Origin: Ypsolopha sequella
Taxonomy: Eukaryota; Arthropoda; Insecta; Lepidoptera; Ypsolophidae
DNA length: 64,000 bases
Reading direction: 5' to 3'
Assembly: GCA_934047225.1 (NCBI GenBank)
Contig: OW204001.1
Coordinates: forward strand, 9,408,201-9,472,200
The notes below the pieces were generated by a model. The model saw nothing but the letters and a program-made list of their open reading frames with translations. It had not been told where the DNA came from and did not search any database. A program made the translations under genes and the position numbers. Position 1 is the first letter of the stretch, and each line of letters starts with the position of its first letter. Positions 1 to 10,290 of the stretch are shown here, one piece after another.

Positions 1-180
1 TGTATTTTCAAATGTGCGAATATAGATTGAGATGAAATGTAAGTGATAGGTGGATAGAGCCATTTCTATTCCCAAAGTCTTTTGATTCGGTCAATGCAGC
101 CGTCGAAAAAAAAACGTTCATGTGCGAATTCGATCCGCGCACCGTTCCACGTACTTTTTAGGTCACTTTCTTATATAGAA

Positions 181-561
181 TGTCGTTGCTTTCTTAGAAT
201 AATGTATTCTAAGGTCACTTTGTATTTTTCATTTAAAAGTTAAATTGAAAAATATTTTGGTTATGTGGCAGTTAACACCAATAATTCAGTATTAGTAAGG
301 TTTATAAAGCATAAGTTTGAAATTGAATGCACAATTAGTCATGATCTGCTCCAAACAAAGTTAAAACAGCATTTTAAGTTGGTTTGACTAGATCATGACT
401 AATTATACATTAAATTTCAAACTTATGCTTATGCTTATAAACCTTACTAATACTGAATTATTGGTGTTAACTGCCACATAACCAAAATATTTTTCAATTT
501 AACTTTTAAATGAAAAATACAAAGTGACCTTAGAATACATTATTCTAAGAAAGCAACGACA
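181..561. mobile_element. Palindromic MITE-like element
   Basis: The left arm starts TGTCGTTGCTTTCTTAGAAT and its reverse complement closes the element at about 561. The arms are roughly 165-170 bp with few mismatches around a short central loop near 350-390. There is no coding potential. The structure fits a non-autonomous foldback or MITE; the family is not recognised. Confidence 0.75.
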
Positions 562-577
562 TTATTATCCCACTTAT

Positions 578-660
578 AGGGAATTATTGGTGTTAACTGC
601 CACATACCAAAATGTTTTTCAAATTTAACTTCTAAACAAGAAATACAAAGTTAAGTTATG
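578..660. repeat. Partial extra copy of the preceding element's right arm
   Basis: The sequence from AATTATTGGTGTTAACTGCC onward repeats the right arm of the element at 181-561 (about 460-525) with small changes. It is a direct duplicate of part of one arm, probably the remnant of a second insertion or a local duplication. Confidence 0.6.
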
Positions 661-1438
661 CACTTTTTGCTAAGCGACTGACGTTTAACCTGAATTCGTG
701 TGTTTATTTTCTGTTTTATTTACATACCGATTTTTGGTTGCATCTTTTAGAAATAAAGGTTGGATTGGATATATGTATTTTACATTTCACCGAACTATCG
801 ATTTATAATTCGGTTACGAAACTTGACCTTGCCATTCATTTCATCAAAAATAAAAAAATAAAGATCTAGAATATTCTGGGCTTATGCATTATTTACCCAA
901 AAGACATTGAAATAGCAGTTTTATTATGATAATTATTTATAGTTGACACAATAATTATGCTATCGCATCTAAAAACCTTGCCCCAGTAATCACGTACCTA
1001 GAGTTGCATTAATTGTGTTTTTAGTACATTAAATCAGGTCTAAATGTGGAAACAAAATGATAAAGTGGCCTTCTTATTAAACCCTGACATAACTATTTTA
1101 GATGACTCCTACGACTATCTTGTTATTATGAATCAGTTGGTAGACAATTTAGTTGTTTACGTCATTGTTATCAAAACTTTTTACAATGTCGCTCGGTATA
1201 GTGTTACAAGCATAGATTTAGAATGTACAAGATAAACAATGTAGTAGAGAAAATGATACCAAAATATAACTATGACATTTATTAGATTTACTATTTTACA
1301 TAATATGTTGGACAATCCTGCTTATAACTACTAAATACAACAAAGAAAATCAATACGTTACTGTAAAAACTTTTTTTTGGGCCGATTAATACGAGAAATT
1401 TTGCAGAATGGGGTTCAAAACATTCTAATGACAAAATC
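661..1438. other. AT-rich stretch without a supported gene
   Basis: No splice-bounded exon, repeat structure or recognisable protein similarity was seen. A 63-codon open frame at 1044-1235 has no support beyond being open. Confidence 0.4.
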
Positions 1439-1629
1439 ATATTTACCTGTGGAATGTGTAATTATTTGGGTTATTTCTTCTTGTCACATCACAATTACAA
1501 ACCAATCAATATTTATTTAATACTTATAAAATGTTTATTAAATAGTGATTGGTTTATCTTGTGCAGTGAGTAATTATGATGTGACAAGGAGAAATAACCC
1601 AAATAATTACACATTTCACAGGTAAATAT
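1439..1629. mobile_element. Short MITE with about 50-bp terminal inverted repeats
   Basis: The ends read ATATTTACCTGTGGAATGTG and, in reverse complement, ATATTTACCTGTGAAATGTG. The arms continue through AATTATTTGGGTTATTTC to about 50 bp. The 191-bp length and lack of coding sequence fit a non-autonomous DNA transposon. Confidence 0.75.
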
Positions 1630-1867
1630 TTTATTCATCAATTTAGTTACGTATTATTTAAATATTATTATAAAATCCGCGATCTCATCCAAGCAAGCGG
1701 GAAGCTATGGCCTCTTACTCGAAAAAACATTGACATAGCGGTTCTTTGTTGGGCATCTCTTTCTCTTTTGCAAGGTGTTCATAAAGGTAGGGCATCTTTT
1801 TTACACGCTAGCGAATCCTATGTCTATGGTTACAAGGATCTTTCGGCGCGTGGCAGTGACAGTAAAT

Positions 1868-2128
1868 CTTTGAACATCGTCCAAATTCTTACTAGAGACT
1901 TGGTAAGTGATCAGTAGGTATCATGTATCAGTTACAATTTTTGTGAAAATCGTAAAAATAAATTTCTACTTACCATAGTGATTGACCTGGGGCTGGGAGT
2001 GAATCACTATGGGAAGTCGAAATTTATTTTTATGAATTTGATAAAAATTGTTATTGATACAGGATACTGATCACTTACTTAGCCTCCAGTAAGAATTTGG
2101 ACGATGTTCAAAAAGTCACCTTGTATAT
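1868..2128. mobile_element. Family A palindromic MITE, copy 1
   Basis: Both ends carry the arm that reads inward from TATACAAGGTGAC through CATCGTCCAAATTCATAC and AAGTGATCAGTAT, with a centre CACTATGGGAAGTCGAAATTT. The left tip is eroded here; the right end is CACCTTGTATA. Related copies lie at 42156-42426, 50009-50199 and 59348-59616. The TA-type ends suggest mobilisation by a Tc1/mariner-like transposase (inference). Confidence 0.8.
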
Positions 2129-2275
2129 AGACAAGAAAAGACAAATATTCTTTGTTAGACACCAAAATACACAAAATAGGTAAACGAACAAACTTATAAA
2201 AGTAACCAACAATTGGCGGCCTTATCACTTATGTCGATTTCTTCCAGACAACCTCTGGGTGGAAATAAATTGTTT
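2128..2275 (-). mobile_element. RTE-like LINE 3' end (truncated)
   Basis: On the minus strand this reads AGAGGTTGTCTGGAAGAAAT, then GATAAGGCCGCCAATTGT, then an ...AACAAAGAATATTTGTCTT tail. This is the conserved 3' region of RTE-type LINEs common in Lepidoptera (recognised from the family). No ORF remains. It abuts the right tip of the family A element. Confidence 0.6.
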
Positions 2276-2564
2276 ATGTAGGTACGAGAATCATAAATTA
2301 CACGATGCATGCAGCAAACAATTCTTGATCTCAGATTATTTCCTCTATTAGAGCCGGTTCAGACCTTAGTCAACCTTGATCGTGTCAAAGTAGCTTTATA
2401 TCACTTCCTTATTATATTATAAAAAAAATATTTCAAAAACAAAATTTGAGATGAAAACTTCGTTCCTGTTTTTTGTCAAATCTTAAAATCGTTAACAAGT
2501 GTTTTGGTTTACCTATTATAAATAGCATAGGTAAGTAAATAAACTTTTGTTCGGACTGTAATCA

Positions 2565-2728
2565 GTAGCCTAAGCATGAAAACATCTTCGTATAGTTGCG
2601 TTAGAAACTAAACTTAGGTTGCCATACGTAGCTGTTAGTTCCGCTACTGTCCGCTTCAAACGGATTCCATACGATTTTGATGTAGTTTGAAACGCAACTT
2701 TACGGAGATGTTTTCATGCTTAGGCTAC
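2565..2728. mobile_element. Family F MITE (GTAGCCTAAGCATGAAAACATC ends)
   Basis: The left end GTAGCCTAAGCATGAAAACA and its reverse complement at the right end extend inward as TCTTCGTATAGTTGCGTT with few mismatches, giving arms of about 38 bp in 164 bp. It is non-coding, and family C copy 1 begins directly at its right tip. Confidence 0.75.
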
Positions 2729-2862
2729 AGGTCCTCTAAAAAGGCCGTTTTGGATGAATCATATTATGATTCTGTTGTCATGCCGTCTCTTTTGCACGCA
2801 TGAAGAAACTTTGACTCTATCCTACTTTCAAATAATTTCATGATTCACCCATGTTTATCATT
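2729..2862. mobile_element. Family C MITE, copy 1 (right end missing)
   Basis: It starts AGGTCCTCTAAAAAGGCCGT and continues with GAATCATATTATGATTCTGT, as in the full copies at 4788-4935 and 6309-6455. The sequence diverges after the ATGATTCACCCATGT block, so the right terminal repeat (GCCTTTTTAGATCCCCTG) is absent. Confidence 0.7.
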
Positions 2863-2934
2863 TCTCAGAGGTTCGCGTGCGCTCGGGTACTTCTAACACT
2901 CCTATACCGATGAAATACCTTGCCTTTTCCGCTC

Positions 2935-3201
2935 TGTACAACGCGTAACAGAAAGGTGTAACCATATTTGAAGAGCTTATTCAGTCAATGGCATAGAACA
3001 ACTTTTACTATGGAGCCAACCCTGAAATCTCGAAAAAGAAATCTGCCCTTTCATACATTTCGGTCGCGGCATTGCATTTTTCTATGAAATAGTTGTTTTT
3101 TTTTTCGAGGTACAGTTTTTTTTCCGTAGTAAAAGTTGTTCCCTACCATTGACTGAATAAGCTCTTCAAATATGGTTACACTTTTATGTTACACGTTGTG
3201 T
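2935..3201. mobile_element. Family B palindromic MITE, copy 1
   Basis: The arms read TGTACAACGCGTAACAGAAA then GGTGTAACCATATTTGAAGA and GCTTATTCAGTCAATGG, and the mirror ends ...GGTTACACTTTTATGTTACA. A second copy is at 10017-10290. It is about 265 bp, non-coding, with TA-like tips. Confidence 0.75.
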
Positions 3202-3522
3202 AGTTCTACTCTCAGAACATTTTCAAATGTTCTGTGGTTCTACTACTCGTATTGTTTCCTATCTACCCAAGTATTAACGATAAGTAAGCAAATGACATAC
3301 TTATTAGATAGCATAAAACAAGCTGTAGTATCCAAAGGGATTGATCTAGTACAAGGTAAACTTCTAGCTATGTCTCAAGGTCACTTTGCTATTTCTGTAA
3401 AGTGCTAATTATTTTTGCTGTCAATCAGAACGTAAATTGTGTACTATGGACTGGAATCTAAACAATATAGTCCGCCTTGCAAAATAGTTTTTTTTTTCTT
3501 TTATTTTGTCCTGTAATAAGTG

Positions 3523-3793
3523 TATATAAGGTTAAATAATATTAGTTGGCGAAACTCAAAACATAGGTAGTACTAGTCTACATGAACAACTGTTTGTATG
3601 GATCTAAGCGAAATTCGCAACTTTTTTTCTCTTCCTCCCATACAAATTGCTCCGATCAGCTGACTGGTCCAGTATGGAAAGGTGAAAACAAATTTTAAGA
3701 ATTTCGTTTAGCTCCCATACAAACAATTGTTCATATAGACTAGTACTACCTATGTTTTAAGTTTCGCCAACTAATATTAATTAACCTTATATA
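3523..3793. mobile_element. Family E palindromic MITE
   Basis: TATATAAGGTTAAATAATAT at the left is mirrored by AATATTAATTAACCTTATAT at the right. The arms continue through TTAGTTGGCGAAACT and ACATAGGTAGTACTAGTCTA to about 90 bp. It is 271 bp long and non-coding. Confidence 0.75.
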
Positions 3794-4310
3794 AGTATAT
3801 AAAAATATATAATTTCAAAAATATTTCAAATTAATCATTGAACATTTTTTGTCCAAGCCCAATTCCAGGGCAATTAGCATAAGAAGGCAAAGAATCTCCT
3901 TTATTTTTGTATGTATCAGTCAAAGTGACCTTGACTTTGACAAATGACTAGATACAAAAAAAAAAAAAATATTCGAGAACATAACAAATTGTGTAAAGTC
4001 TCATTATAATGATGATAACCTTTGTTCTACAGTTTTCTGGTTAATGATTTCAATTTCTTTAAAAGATTTTAGGATTCCGTACCAAAAGTAGTGGAATGGA
4101 ACCTTACGTTCTCGTTCTTGTAAAAAAAAAACAACACTCATAAGCAAAATAAACGCAAAGAGTAGATGGCAATGGCAGACAGGAAAGAAAAATATGGATA
4201 TGGAAAGCAACTCTTCTAAATACCTATCGACTCTGCATTACGGTGTTGTAAGACTACATCATATAATATTTATATACAGTTCAGTTTCTATATTATATAT
4301 ATTTGTATAA
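3794..4310. other. AT-rich stretch without a supported gene
   Basis: It contains a poly(A) run near 3955-3970 and low-complexity TA-rich sequence near 4260-4300. No exon or repeat boundary can be supported. Confidence 0.4.
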
Positions 4311-5150
4311 CTAGCTGTTGCCTACGTCTTCGTCCGCGTGGAAGAAAATAATGCGGCCACAGTGTAATCCCTTGGGAATCCCGCAATAAAAAGAATTCTA
4401 GTTTTTGAGTTGGATAAGGTATCAAACAGTGATCTGAGGATCATACAGTGGTAATCGCATCACTACCCGAGTTTTTGCGTAATGCATGAAATAACGACGA
4501 AAATTCCAAAGTTTTTTTTATATCAGTATCCTGCACCGCTATTTTGTTTGGAATATCGTCAATGTATAGACAGACACAGCTCTTTTCTTTTACAGTTTTA
4601 ATAGTATTTAATTGATTTAGTTTATAATTTTCAGTTTCAGTTTCATCAAAGAAGGTATCACCATCTGTTATACAATTTTTGCATTTAATTTCGCATTAAA
4701 ATGTTTTATTTATCAAAATAAGCTGACGCTATTTAAACGAAATAATTAAATATTTATTATTGCGCGTTTTAATAATGAACAGCGCCACCTGGGGATCTAA
4801 AAAGGCCAACTTGGGAGAATCATGAAATGATTTGAAAGTAGGATAGAGTCAGAGTTTCTTCATGCGTGCAAAAGAGACAGCATTACAACAGAATCATAAT
4901 ATGATTCATCCAAAGCGGCCTTTTTAGAGGACCTGCTCTTCTGTTAGAAGTTAGTAACTTCTAACAGTAGAAAAGTAAATTCCGAAAATCTTTAAATGAC
5001 GATTGCTTTTCTTTCCGACACTCCATTTTAATTAAGCAAATCTTATGTTCTAATCCAAATTAAGTTCTGTCCACCTGTGAAAACTACATAAAAATCCGTT
5101 CAGTAGTTTCGGATATGTGCTGAACAAACAGACAGACAGAAACAATATTC
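4311..5150 (+). repeat. Lepidopteran dispersed repeat (ACTAGCTGTTGCC... / ...GACAGACAGACAG type)
   Basis: The 5' part ACTAGCTGTTGCCTACGTCT with TCGTCCGCGTGGAAGAAAAT and the 3' part AAATCCGTTCAGTAGTTTCG followed by ACAGACAGACAG are the two ends of a repeat very common in Lepidoptera. Family C copy 2 (4788-4935) sits inside. Related pieces occur at 33680-33862 (3' part) and about 51946-52000 (5' part). Confidence 0.6.
4788..4935 (-). mobile_element. Family C MITE, copy 2 (full length)
   Basis: The ends are CTGGGGATCTAAAAAGGCC and GGCCTTTTTAGAGGACCTG, giving terminal inverted repeats of about 18 bp in 148 bp. It lies in the opposite orientation to copies 1 and 3. Confidence 0.8.
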
Positions 5151-6058
5151 TAAAAATAGCTGATTTGTGTTCTATTACTCTTTTTTAGTCACCCCCTTTC
5201 AATTTTTAATACTTTTCTTTAATGTATATATATATATATAGACACACCGGGTTCTACTATTTTATTAAAATGTATGTATTGATAGATCAGCGAACAAGGA
5301 ACCAGAACATTGCAAAATGGTGACCTTACAACCAAGAACCAAGTGGTACGGCAAACAACTACCTACCGACAGATTTGACAAGTTTCAACAGCTCTTCAGG
5401 CAAATTGTTTACCTTCTTTCTTCCATTCAACTAACGACCGTCTACAAAGTTTTACACGGTTTATAATTTTTATTATTATTTAATCAAATTGTTCACCGTG
5501 AAATTAAAATAACAACTCAAAAATAATAACAAATTCTTGGTAGGTAAGTATATATAATATATTGATTTATTTATACAATGACAAAAATATTAATTAAATT
5601 TTTTAACAAAAACCCTTAAGAAAACCCCTATATTTATAAATAAACATATTTATAAATTTTATAAATTATTTCATAAATAAACGCCACTTTTGATTTGATT
5701 TGAAATGCCTCGAGTGACGTCATATCATCAATAATGAAAACTATGATCTAAAATGGCGTATATTCTCTGAAAAAAATATAAAAGAATATCTTTTAGGAAT
5801 TATATCACACACTCTGTCTTACCAAATAGGTACATACATAAAAAAATAAGAAAAAAAGTGCATAAATATACATACCAATACAATACATAGCATTTTTATT
5901 TAATATAGGATATACATATATGGTTTACTTTGTTAAATTTTAGGATGTGCATATTTATTGACAGTTAATTTTAATTTAGAATAATTTTAGTATTGTATTG
6001 AAGTTATCATTTACTAATATATAAAATAAAGACTCCCATTTCACTTGCTTAAAGTTGC
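5151..6058. other. AT-rich stretch without a supported gene
   Basis: It holds a short (TA)n microsatellite at about 5225-5240 and A/T-rich low complexity to 6050. No exon, RNA gene or repeat boundary is visible. Confidence 0.4.
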
Positions 6059-6630
6059 AAAGGCGATATGTAAAAGTTTTAGCGTCCCTGTTACTCCATA
6101 TGCGAAAAAACCCTCAGTGGGAGAGAGACGAATTCGTGGAAAAGTAGCAAAAAGTCGGTTTTTTATTAATATAAAATGTACTAAAAATGCTATCAAAATT
6201 TCGTTTAACCAGGTCTTAGATACTGTTAAAACTCATTTAATAAAATATAGTTGCAGTCCATATGTCATTCCAAATTGTCAAACCAGGAGAATTGGTGTTG
6301 AGAAAGACCAGGTCCTCTAAAAAGGCCGCTTTGCATGAATCATGTTATGATTCTGTTCTAATGCCGTCTCTTTTGCACATGTGAAAAAACCCTGACTCCA
6401 TCCTATTTTCAAATCATTTTACGATTCACCCAAGTCAGCCTTTTTAGATCCCCTGATTTCAATGAATATTTGTATCGAGCCGAATTTCTCCAATCGCGTT
6501 TTTGTTTTAGTGGATCCCTAGAAAAAGATTCCAAAAATAATATATATACAATTTTATCAAAATAATACATAATTTAATGAAGAAGATATGCAAGTTCTAA
6601 AAGTGTCGATTTTTTTCCGTAGCGCCTTAA
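6059..6630 (+). mobile_element. Family D TTAA element, copy 1 (interrupted by family C)
   Basis: The left end AAGGCGATATGTAAAAGTTT and right end CCGTAGCGCCTTAA match the TIRs of five other copies (36122, 37617, 38946, 47282, 60034). Without the 147-bp family C insertion it is about 425 bp. The left TTAA has changed to GCAA. An open frame (about 90 codons, plus strand from 6045) covers the left half, as in other copies, and runs into the insertion. Confidence 0.8.
6309..6455 (+). mobile_element. Family C MITE, copy 3 (nested in D)
   Basis: Its ends are CAGGTCCTCTAAAAAGGCCG and GCCTTTTTAGATCCCCTG. The flanks GAGAAAGACC and ATTTCAATGAATATT are contiguous in other D copies (GACCTCATTTCAAT...), so this is a clear later insertion. 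Two bases (TC) of the expected D sequence are missing at the junction and no clean target duplication is seen. Confidence 0.85.
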
Positions 6631-7070
6631 TACATAGCACACCTTTTCATTATTGTCTATCAGAAATCACACAGATATGTTCAATAAATTTCTGTGATTG
6701 TACATGACTTTTATCAAGTTCCAATATAACCAAACTTTTAGTAAGCAAACAGCTAAACTGACCAATATGACCGTGGCACATGACCATCGAACATTAAAAA
6801 ATATTTTCGTAACGAACTCGACCAACCAGTTTGAACACACATCGATGATTTAGAGGATCGCAGAATGTGATGTTTGTTGTTTGACGCAAAAAATAACGAT
6901 GAAGCAGACAATTAATGTGACTAAAACGGGTTCCGTGATCGGATTTGTACGAGAGTGCTAAAATATCTCCTAATATCTCTATTATTTACAAAAGTGTGTG
7001 GAACTCATTGATGTATAATGTTCTGAGGTGGAACTCTAAGAAGTTAGTACCTAATTTAAAAGTTTTTTTT
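6631..7070. other. Stretch without a supported gene
   Basis: No open exon with splice signals, RNA or repeat structure was recognised. Confidence 0.4.
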
Positions 7071-7190
7071 GTTTATTATCATTAAAACAACAACAAAATA
7101 TTATTCGATATATTTCGACTGATGACGGGCCTATAACGAAGGTCGAAATATATCGAATAATATTTTTTTTTTTGTTTTAATGAGAATAAA
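7071..7190. repeat. Palindrome with TTCGACTGATGACG centre
   Basis: The left arm (ATTAAAACAACAACAAAATA then TTATTCGATATATTTCGAC) is mirrored by GTCGAAATATATCGAATAAT and TTTTTTTTTTTGTTTTAATG. The roughly 45-bp arms flank a loop of about 22 nt. It resembles the foldback repeats of arthropods with a GGTTTCGA-type motif; no TSD was established. Confidence 0.65.
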
Positions 7191-7600
7191 TCGACCATTG
7201 CCGCCGTATTTCAAACGACCGGCGCGGCGTATGGGGCTCTGAGGCACTTTCTCTGAGGGCACTCGGAAGAAAAATAAAAGACAGATGGCAACATGTGTCG
7301 TACTTGGCGCAAAGGATTTCCCTAGCCATCCAACGCGGGAACGCAGCCAGCGTAATGGTAACACTTTATATTCTCTGGTAATGGGGACCTTTACGCCGGG
7401 TACGATGAGGGCGGTCTTTTTGATAGTTAGGGTTTAATTTGTAAGTTAATTTTGTTTTTATAGTAGGTTTAGATACATTATTTTAAGGTTTAGGGTTCCT
7501 CTTATTTTTAGTTTCATTTTAGTTATTTTTACCAAAATTTTTATTGTTTTCTTCTGTATGTTTTCTTTTATAATTAGAGATTTAAAAGGATCTCTTGTAT
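7191..7600 (+). pseudogene. Possible non-LTR retrotransposon C-terminal fragment
   Basis: In one plus-strand frame the sequence reads ...RWQHVSYLAQRISLAIQRGN then AASVMVTL. A phrase close to RISLAIQRGNAASV recurs in the C-terminal part of insect non-LTR retrotransposon proteins (recalled, not searched). About 50 codons are open before the match dissolves into AT-rich sequence. No start, catalytic domain or poly(A) end can be placed, so this is a decayed fragment. It could also be chance similarity. Confidence 0.4.
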
Positions 7601-7637
7601 AATTTGCTTACGCGTCAGCCAAGCCATTTGCCGTCGC

Positions 7638-7775
7638 CCAAACTTCAATTTCAATTATTCATATTCTTTATTGTACACAAAAGAAACATATTATTTTTAC
7701 AAAGTTCTTAGATATATCATGTACATAGGCGAGCTTATCTCTAAAAAGAGATTTCTTCTAGCAAACCCGGATTGA
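7638..7775 (-). mobile_element. RTE-like LINE 3' end (truncated)
   Basis: On the minus strand: CTAGAAGAAATCTCTTTTTA, then GAGATAAGCTCGCCTATGTA, then TGTGTACAATAAAGAATATG. This matches the layout of RTE-type 3' ends here (30860-31125, 2128-2275): the GAAGAAAT box, the GATAAG(G/C)(C/T)CGCC box, then an ACAATAAAGA-type tail. There is no coding sequence. Confidence 0.55.
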
Positions 7776-8289
7776 TAAAGAGAAGTCATAATAAAAAGTA
7801 GATATACTTACACCCTATGATTATAAATAAATTATCTGCTGTTATATCTAATTAATTTTTACTGTGAGTGTTGTGTGCCGTGCGTGAATTAGATAACAAT
7901 TAATTTTAAAGACTAAAGTGTTTATGCGGGTAAAAGAAATATACTTCGGTCGTCACCTGGAAGGCAATTCCGACGTTGTCGAAAATAATTCGATATCGAA
8001 AAATTAAGCGAGAATTCGTTAATCTCGATAGAAAACATAAAAATGGTATTCTAGCTATCTCGCTTCATCGATTTCTCTACTGTAAATCTGTCGAAATGTC
8101 ACGACTGGTCTAGAGCTGTCGAGATTGAAATTTCGCTCAATGTCGCAAGGCAACTGTCTAAAGTACATATTAATTTTTTCAAATAATTTTATTGTTTACA
8201 ATAATTTACTCGTCTATTCTAAACGGATTCGTATCTAAACAAATTAATGTGACTTTGGCTACCAATTTTGATTTTTTTTGTGGGAAAAT
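7776..8289. other. Stretch without a supported gene
   Basis: It contains several TCGA-rich stretches (7960-8140: TCGAAAATAATTCGATATCG, TGTCGAAATGTCACGACTGG). These recall the TCGAC-rich repeat at 12460-12680 but are too diverged to align with confidence. Confidence 0.3.
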
Positions 8290-8481
8290 ATGAATGGGGA
8301 TCCCTCATTCATGGTGAATTTTATGGATGAAATTGTGGCAGAAACTGAAATTGCTGCTGCTGTACATAGAAAGCGAACAACTTGGTGAAAGGAACCATAT
8401 GAAATGGCAGACGTAGATTTTATTAAGAATTTTCCTATTTCCAAGCAACTTGTTATGGAAATAATGAGTATGGTTGAATAA
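8290..8481 (+). pseudogene. Harbinger/HARBI1-like transposase N-terminal fragment
   Basis: An ATG-initiated frame reads MNGDPSFMVNFMDEIVAETE, IAAAVHRKRTTW, stop, then KEPYEMADVDFIKNFPISKQ and LVMEIMSMVE before a second stop. An acidic N-terminal helix followed by a 'D(V)DFIKNFRISK' segment is how insect PIF/Harbinger (HARBI1-like) nucleases begin (family knowledge). The in-frame TGA after TTW, and the absence of the DDE nuclease domain downstream, show it is a broken remnant of about 63 codons. An alternative is an exon of a host HARBI1 gene, but the internal stop argues against it. Confidence 0.5.
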
Positions 8482-8509
8482 TTTATGTCCACTTATTCAA
8501 TTGATGATT

Positions 8510-9030
8510 CATAGATTCATTTATTTTAGTACATAGGCGAAACCATTCGCACTTATACAGGTCAACATTTACAAATATGTGTACACAATTAATAAAATAA
8601 TAAAATAATTAAAACAACATTATTTCTTGCATGAGTACATAATTATGTACTCAAGTCAATACATAAAAAGTAGAATTAGCTGTTTATAAGCTATACATTA
8701 TAAGAGATGATACATTCTGTAAAATAAATATGTCATAAGGTAAAATAATAAATATGTCATACCTTACAATAAAATGAACATGTCAGCAATAATTAATTTA
8801 TATAGTTAAGAGTCTGTGAAGGCATTTTTATCCTTAAGGAAATCGTCAATACAATAATAAGCTTTTTTTAATAGGAATGCCTTTATCTGTCTCTTGAAAG
8901 GTTTTTCGTTCAGGTTGTGCAAACTTTCTGGTACTTTGTTATATGCTTTAAAACTTATACTATGGAAGCTATTTGAAACCTTGGCCAATCTAGTAAAGAT
9001 GTAAAGACGTAAGTGGAACATGAATTGCCG
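8510..9030 (-). pseudogene. LINE 3' end with C-terminal reverse-transcriptase tail
   Basis: The minus-strand frame at 9021-8806 ends ...FKAYNKVPESLHNL then FKRQIKAFLLKKAYYCIDDF before a stop. This matches the extreme C-terminus of CR1/Jockey-group LINE ORF2 proteins (compare VFNALPDD...FKRKIHNWLLSHCFYSVKEF in the LINE at 17414-19692). The AT-rich sequence to about 8510 would be the 3' UTR. Everything upstream of the last roughly 70 codons is lost. Confidence 0.6.
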
Positions 9031-9089
9031 AAGGGCTCTCAGAGGTGTTCCGAGTTTTTGTGGTTATGTTGTGGTGTGGTTTATATTTA

Positions 9090-9540
9090 TAAAGGAGGGT
9101 GGGAGGAGGTGGAAGACCACCCCCTTATAAGGGGGGAGTGCAGAAACCACCTCTGTTTTTTTATTTTATTTATACTATAATAGTACTGGTAAGTAGGTTA
9201 AAACTGTACAAAAACTGACTCAGCACACTCCGACTATACAGAGTCTCTATACAGAGTGTATATAAAAGCCGAAGGCGCGGAGGGATGTCAAGGCGAAGGG
9301 ACTGCATTTCCCGTAGCGCCGTAGCCGACGCAGAATTGAATTAAAGTGAATCCAAAAAAATAAATAAAAGAAGGGGCCGTTTCTGGGCTCCCACCTTATA
9401 AGTCTTCCATCTCCTGCCACTCTTACTTTAAAAATGTAACCCAAATTTATGATAATAGCTTCCAAAAAAAAAAAAACAAAAAAAAAAGAAACGGGTGGTT
9501 TCGGCCCCACCCCCTACCCCACCCCCCAATCCTCTACCTC
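9090..9540 (-). repeat. Family M GC-rich repeat, copy 1
   Basis: It contains GGAAGACCACCCCCTTATAA then GGGGGGAGTGCAGAAACC, a mirror copy of this block at about 9385-9435, and TATATAAAAGCCGAAGGCGC. In reverse complement these align in the same order with 32110-32540 of the element at 31945-33024 (GGAGATGGAAGA..., CATCGGCTACGGCGC..., GCGCCTTCGGCTTTTTATAT...). It ends in a C-rich run (9497-9528). No clear terminal repeats or coding sequence were found. Confidence 0.55.
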
Positions 9541-10016
9541 TGCCGCAAGTTACTAATACAAAAAAAAATACTTCGCAAGTTTTTCATTTACGAGAGATAT
9601 TTTTTTTGTAAAATTCACACAAATGGTATAAATAAAAAATAATTTGAGCACAGTCAACTAATGCAAATTAAGTCGATAAAAACGGAACGTTCCGTAGCTG
9701 CGCGTGACCGTAAATCTGCTCTATGAACTTTTGTAGGCATGCTTCTCGATAGAAAATTTCTCGAGAGTCATCTAGAATGCAGTTTTTAACCACTGTAGAG
9801 AAAACAATCGAAAAGATTTATCGAAATTGAAAAGTGAACTGAGTCTCGACAATCGAATCGCTTCGACTGATTCCGGAATTGCCCTCCTGCATCTCATCAC
9901 TGCGCCTCGCCATACTTGCCAGTTTCCAGTAGACCACGAGACATGCAACTGTCTCGAAATGTCGGGTGTCCCCTTTTCGTAAAAAAGGTAAAAATTGATC
10001 GCGGTAGACCCGATTA
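9541..10016. other. Stretch without a supported gene
   Basis: A segment at about 9835-9895 (CTCGACAATCGAATCGCTTC, GACTGATTCCGGAATTGCCC) resembles the repeat at 12555-12605 and 13092-13130. Open frames on the minus strand (9772-10047) cross a repeat boundary and are not supported as genes. Confidence 0.35.
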
Positions 10017-10290
10017 TATACAACGTGTAACACAAAGGTGTAACCATATTTGAAGAGCTTATTCAGTCAATGGTATAAAACAACTTTTACTATGGGATCT
10101 GTAAACCTGTATCTCGAAAAAAATATTTTACATTTTCATAGAAAAATGCAATGCCGCTCAGCCGAAATGTATAGAAGGGCAGATATTTTTTTTGAGATTT
10201 CAGGGTTGGCTCCATAGTAAAAGTTGTTCTATACCATTGACTGAATAAGATCTTCAAATATGGTTACACCTTTCTGTTCCACCTTGTATA
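10017..10290. mobile_element. Family B palindromic MITE, copy 2
   Basis: The arms TATACAACGTGTAACACAAA, GGTGTAACCATATTTGAAGA and the mirror ...GGTTACACCTTTCTGTTCCA, CCTTGTATA match copy 1 (2935-3201) along the whole length. The internal TTTTCATAGAAAAATGCAAT and GGCTCCATAGTAAAAGTTGT blocks are shared. Confidence 0.8.
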
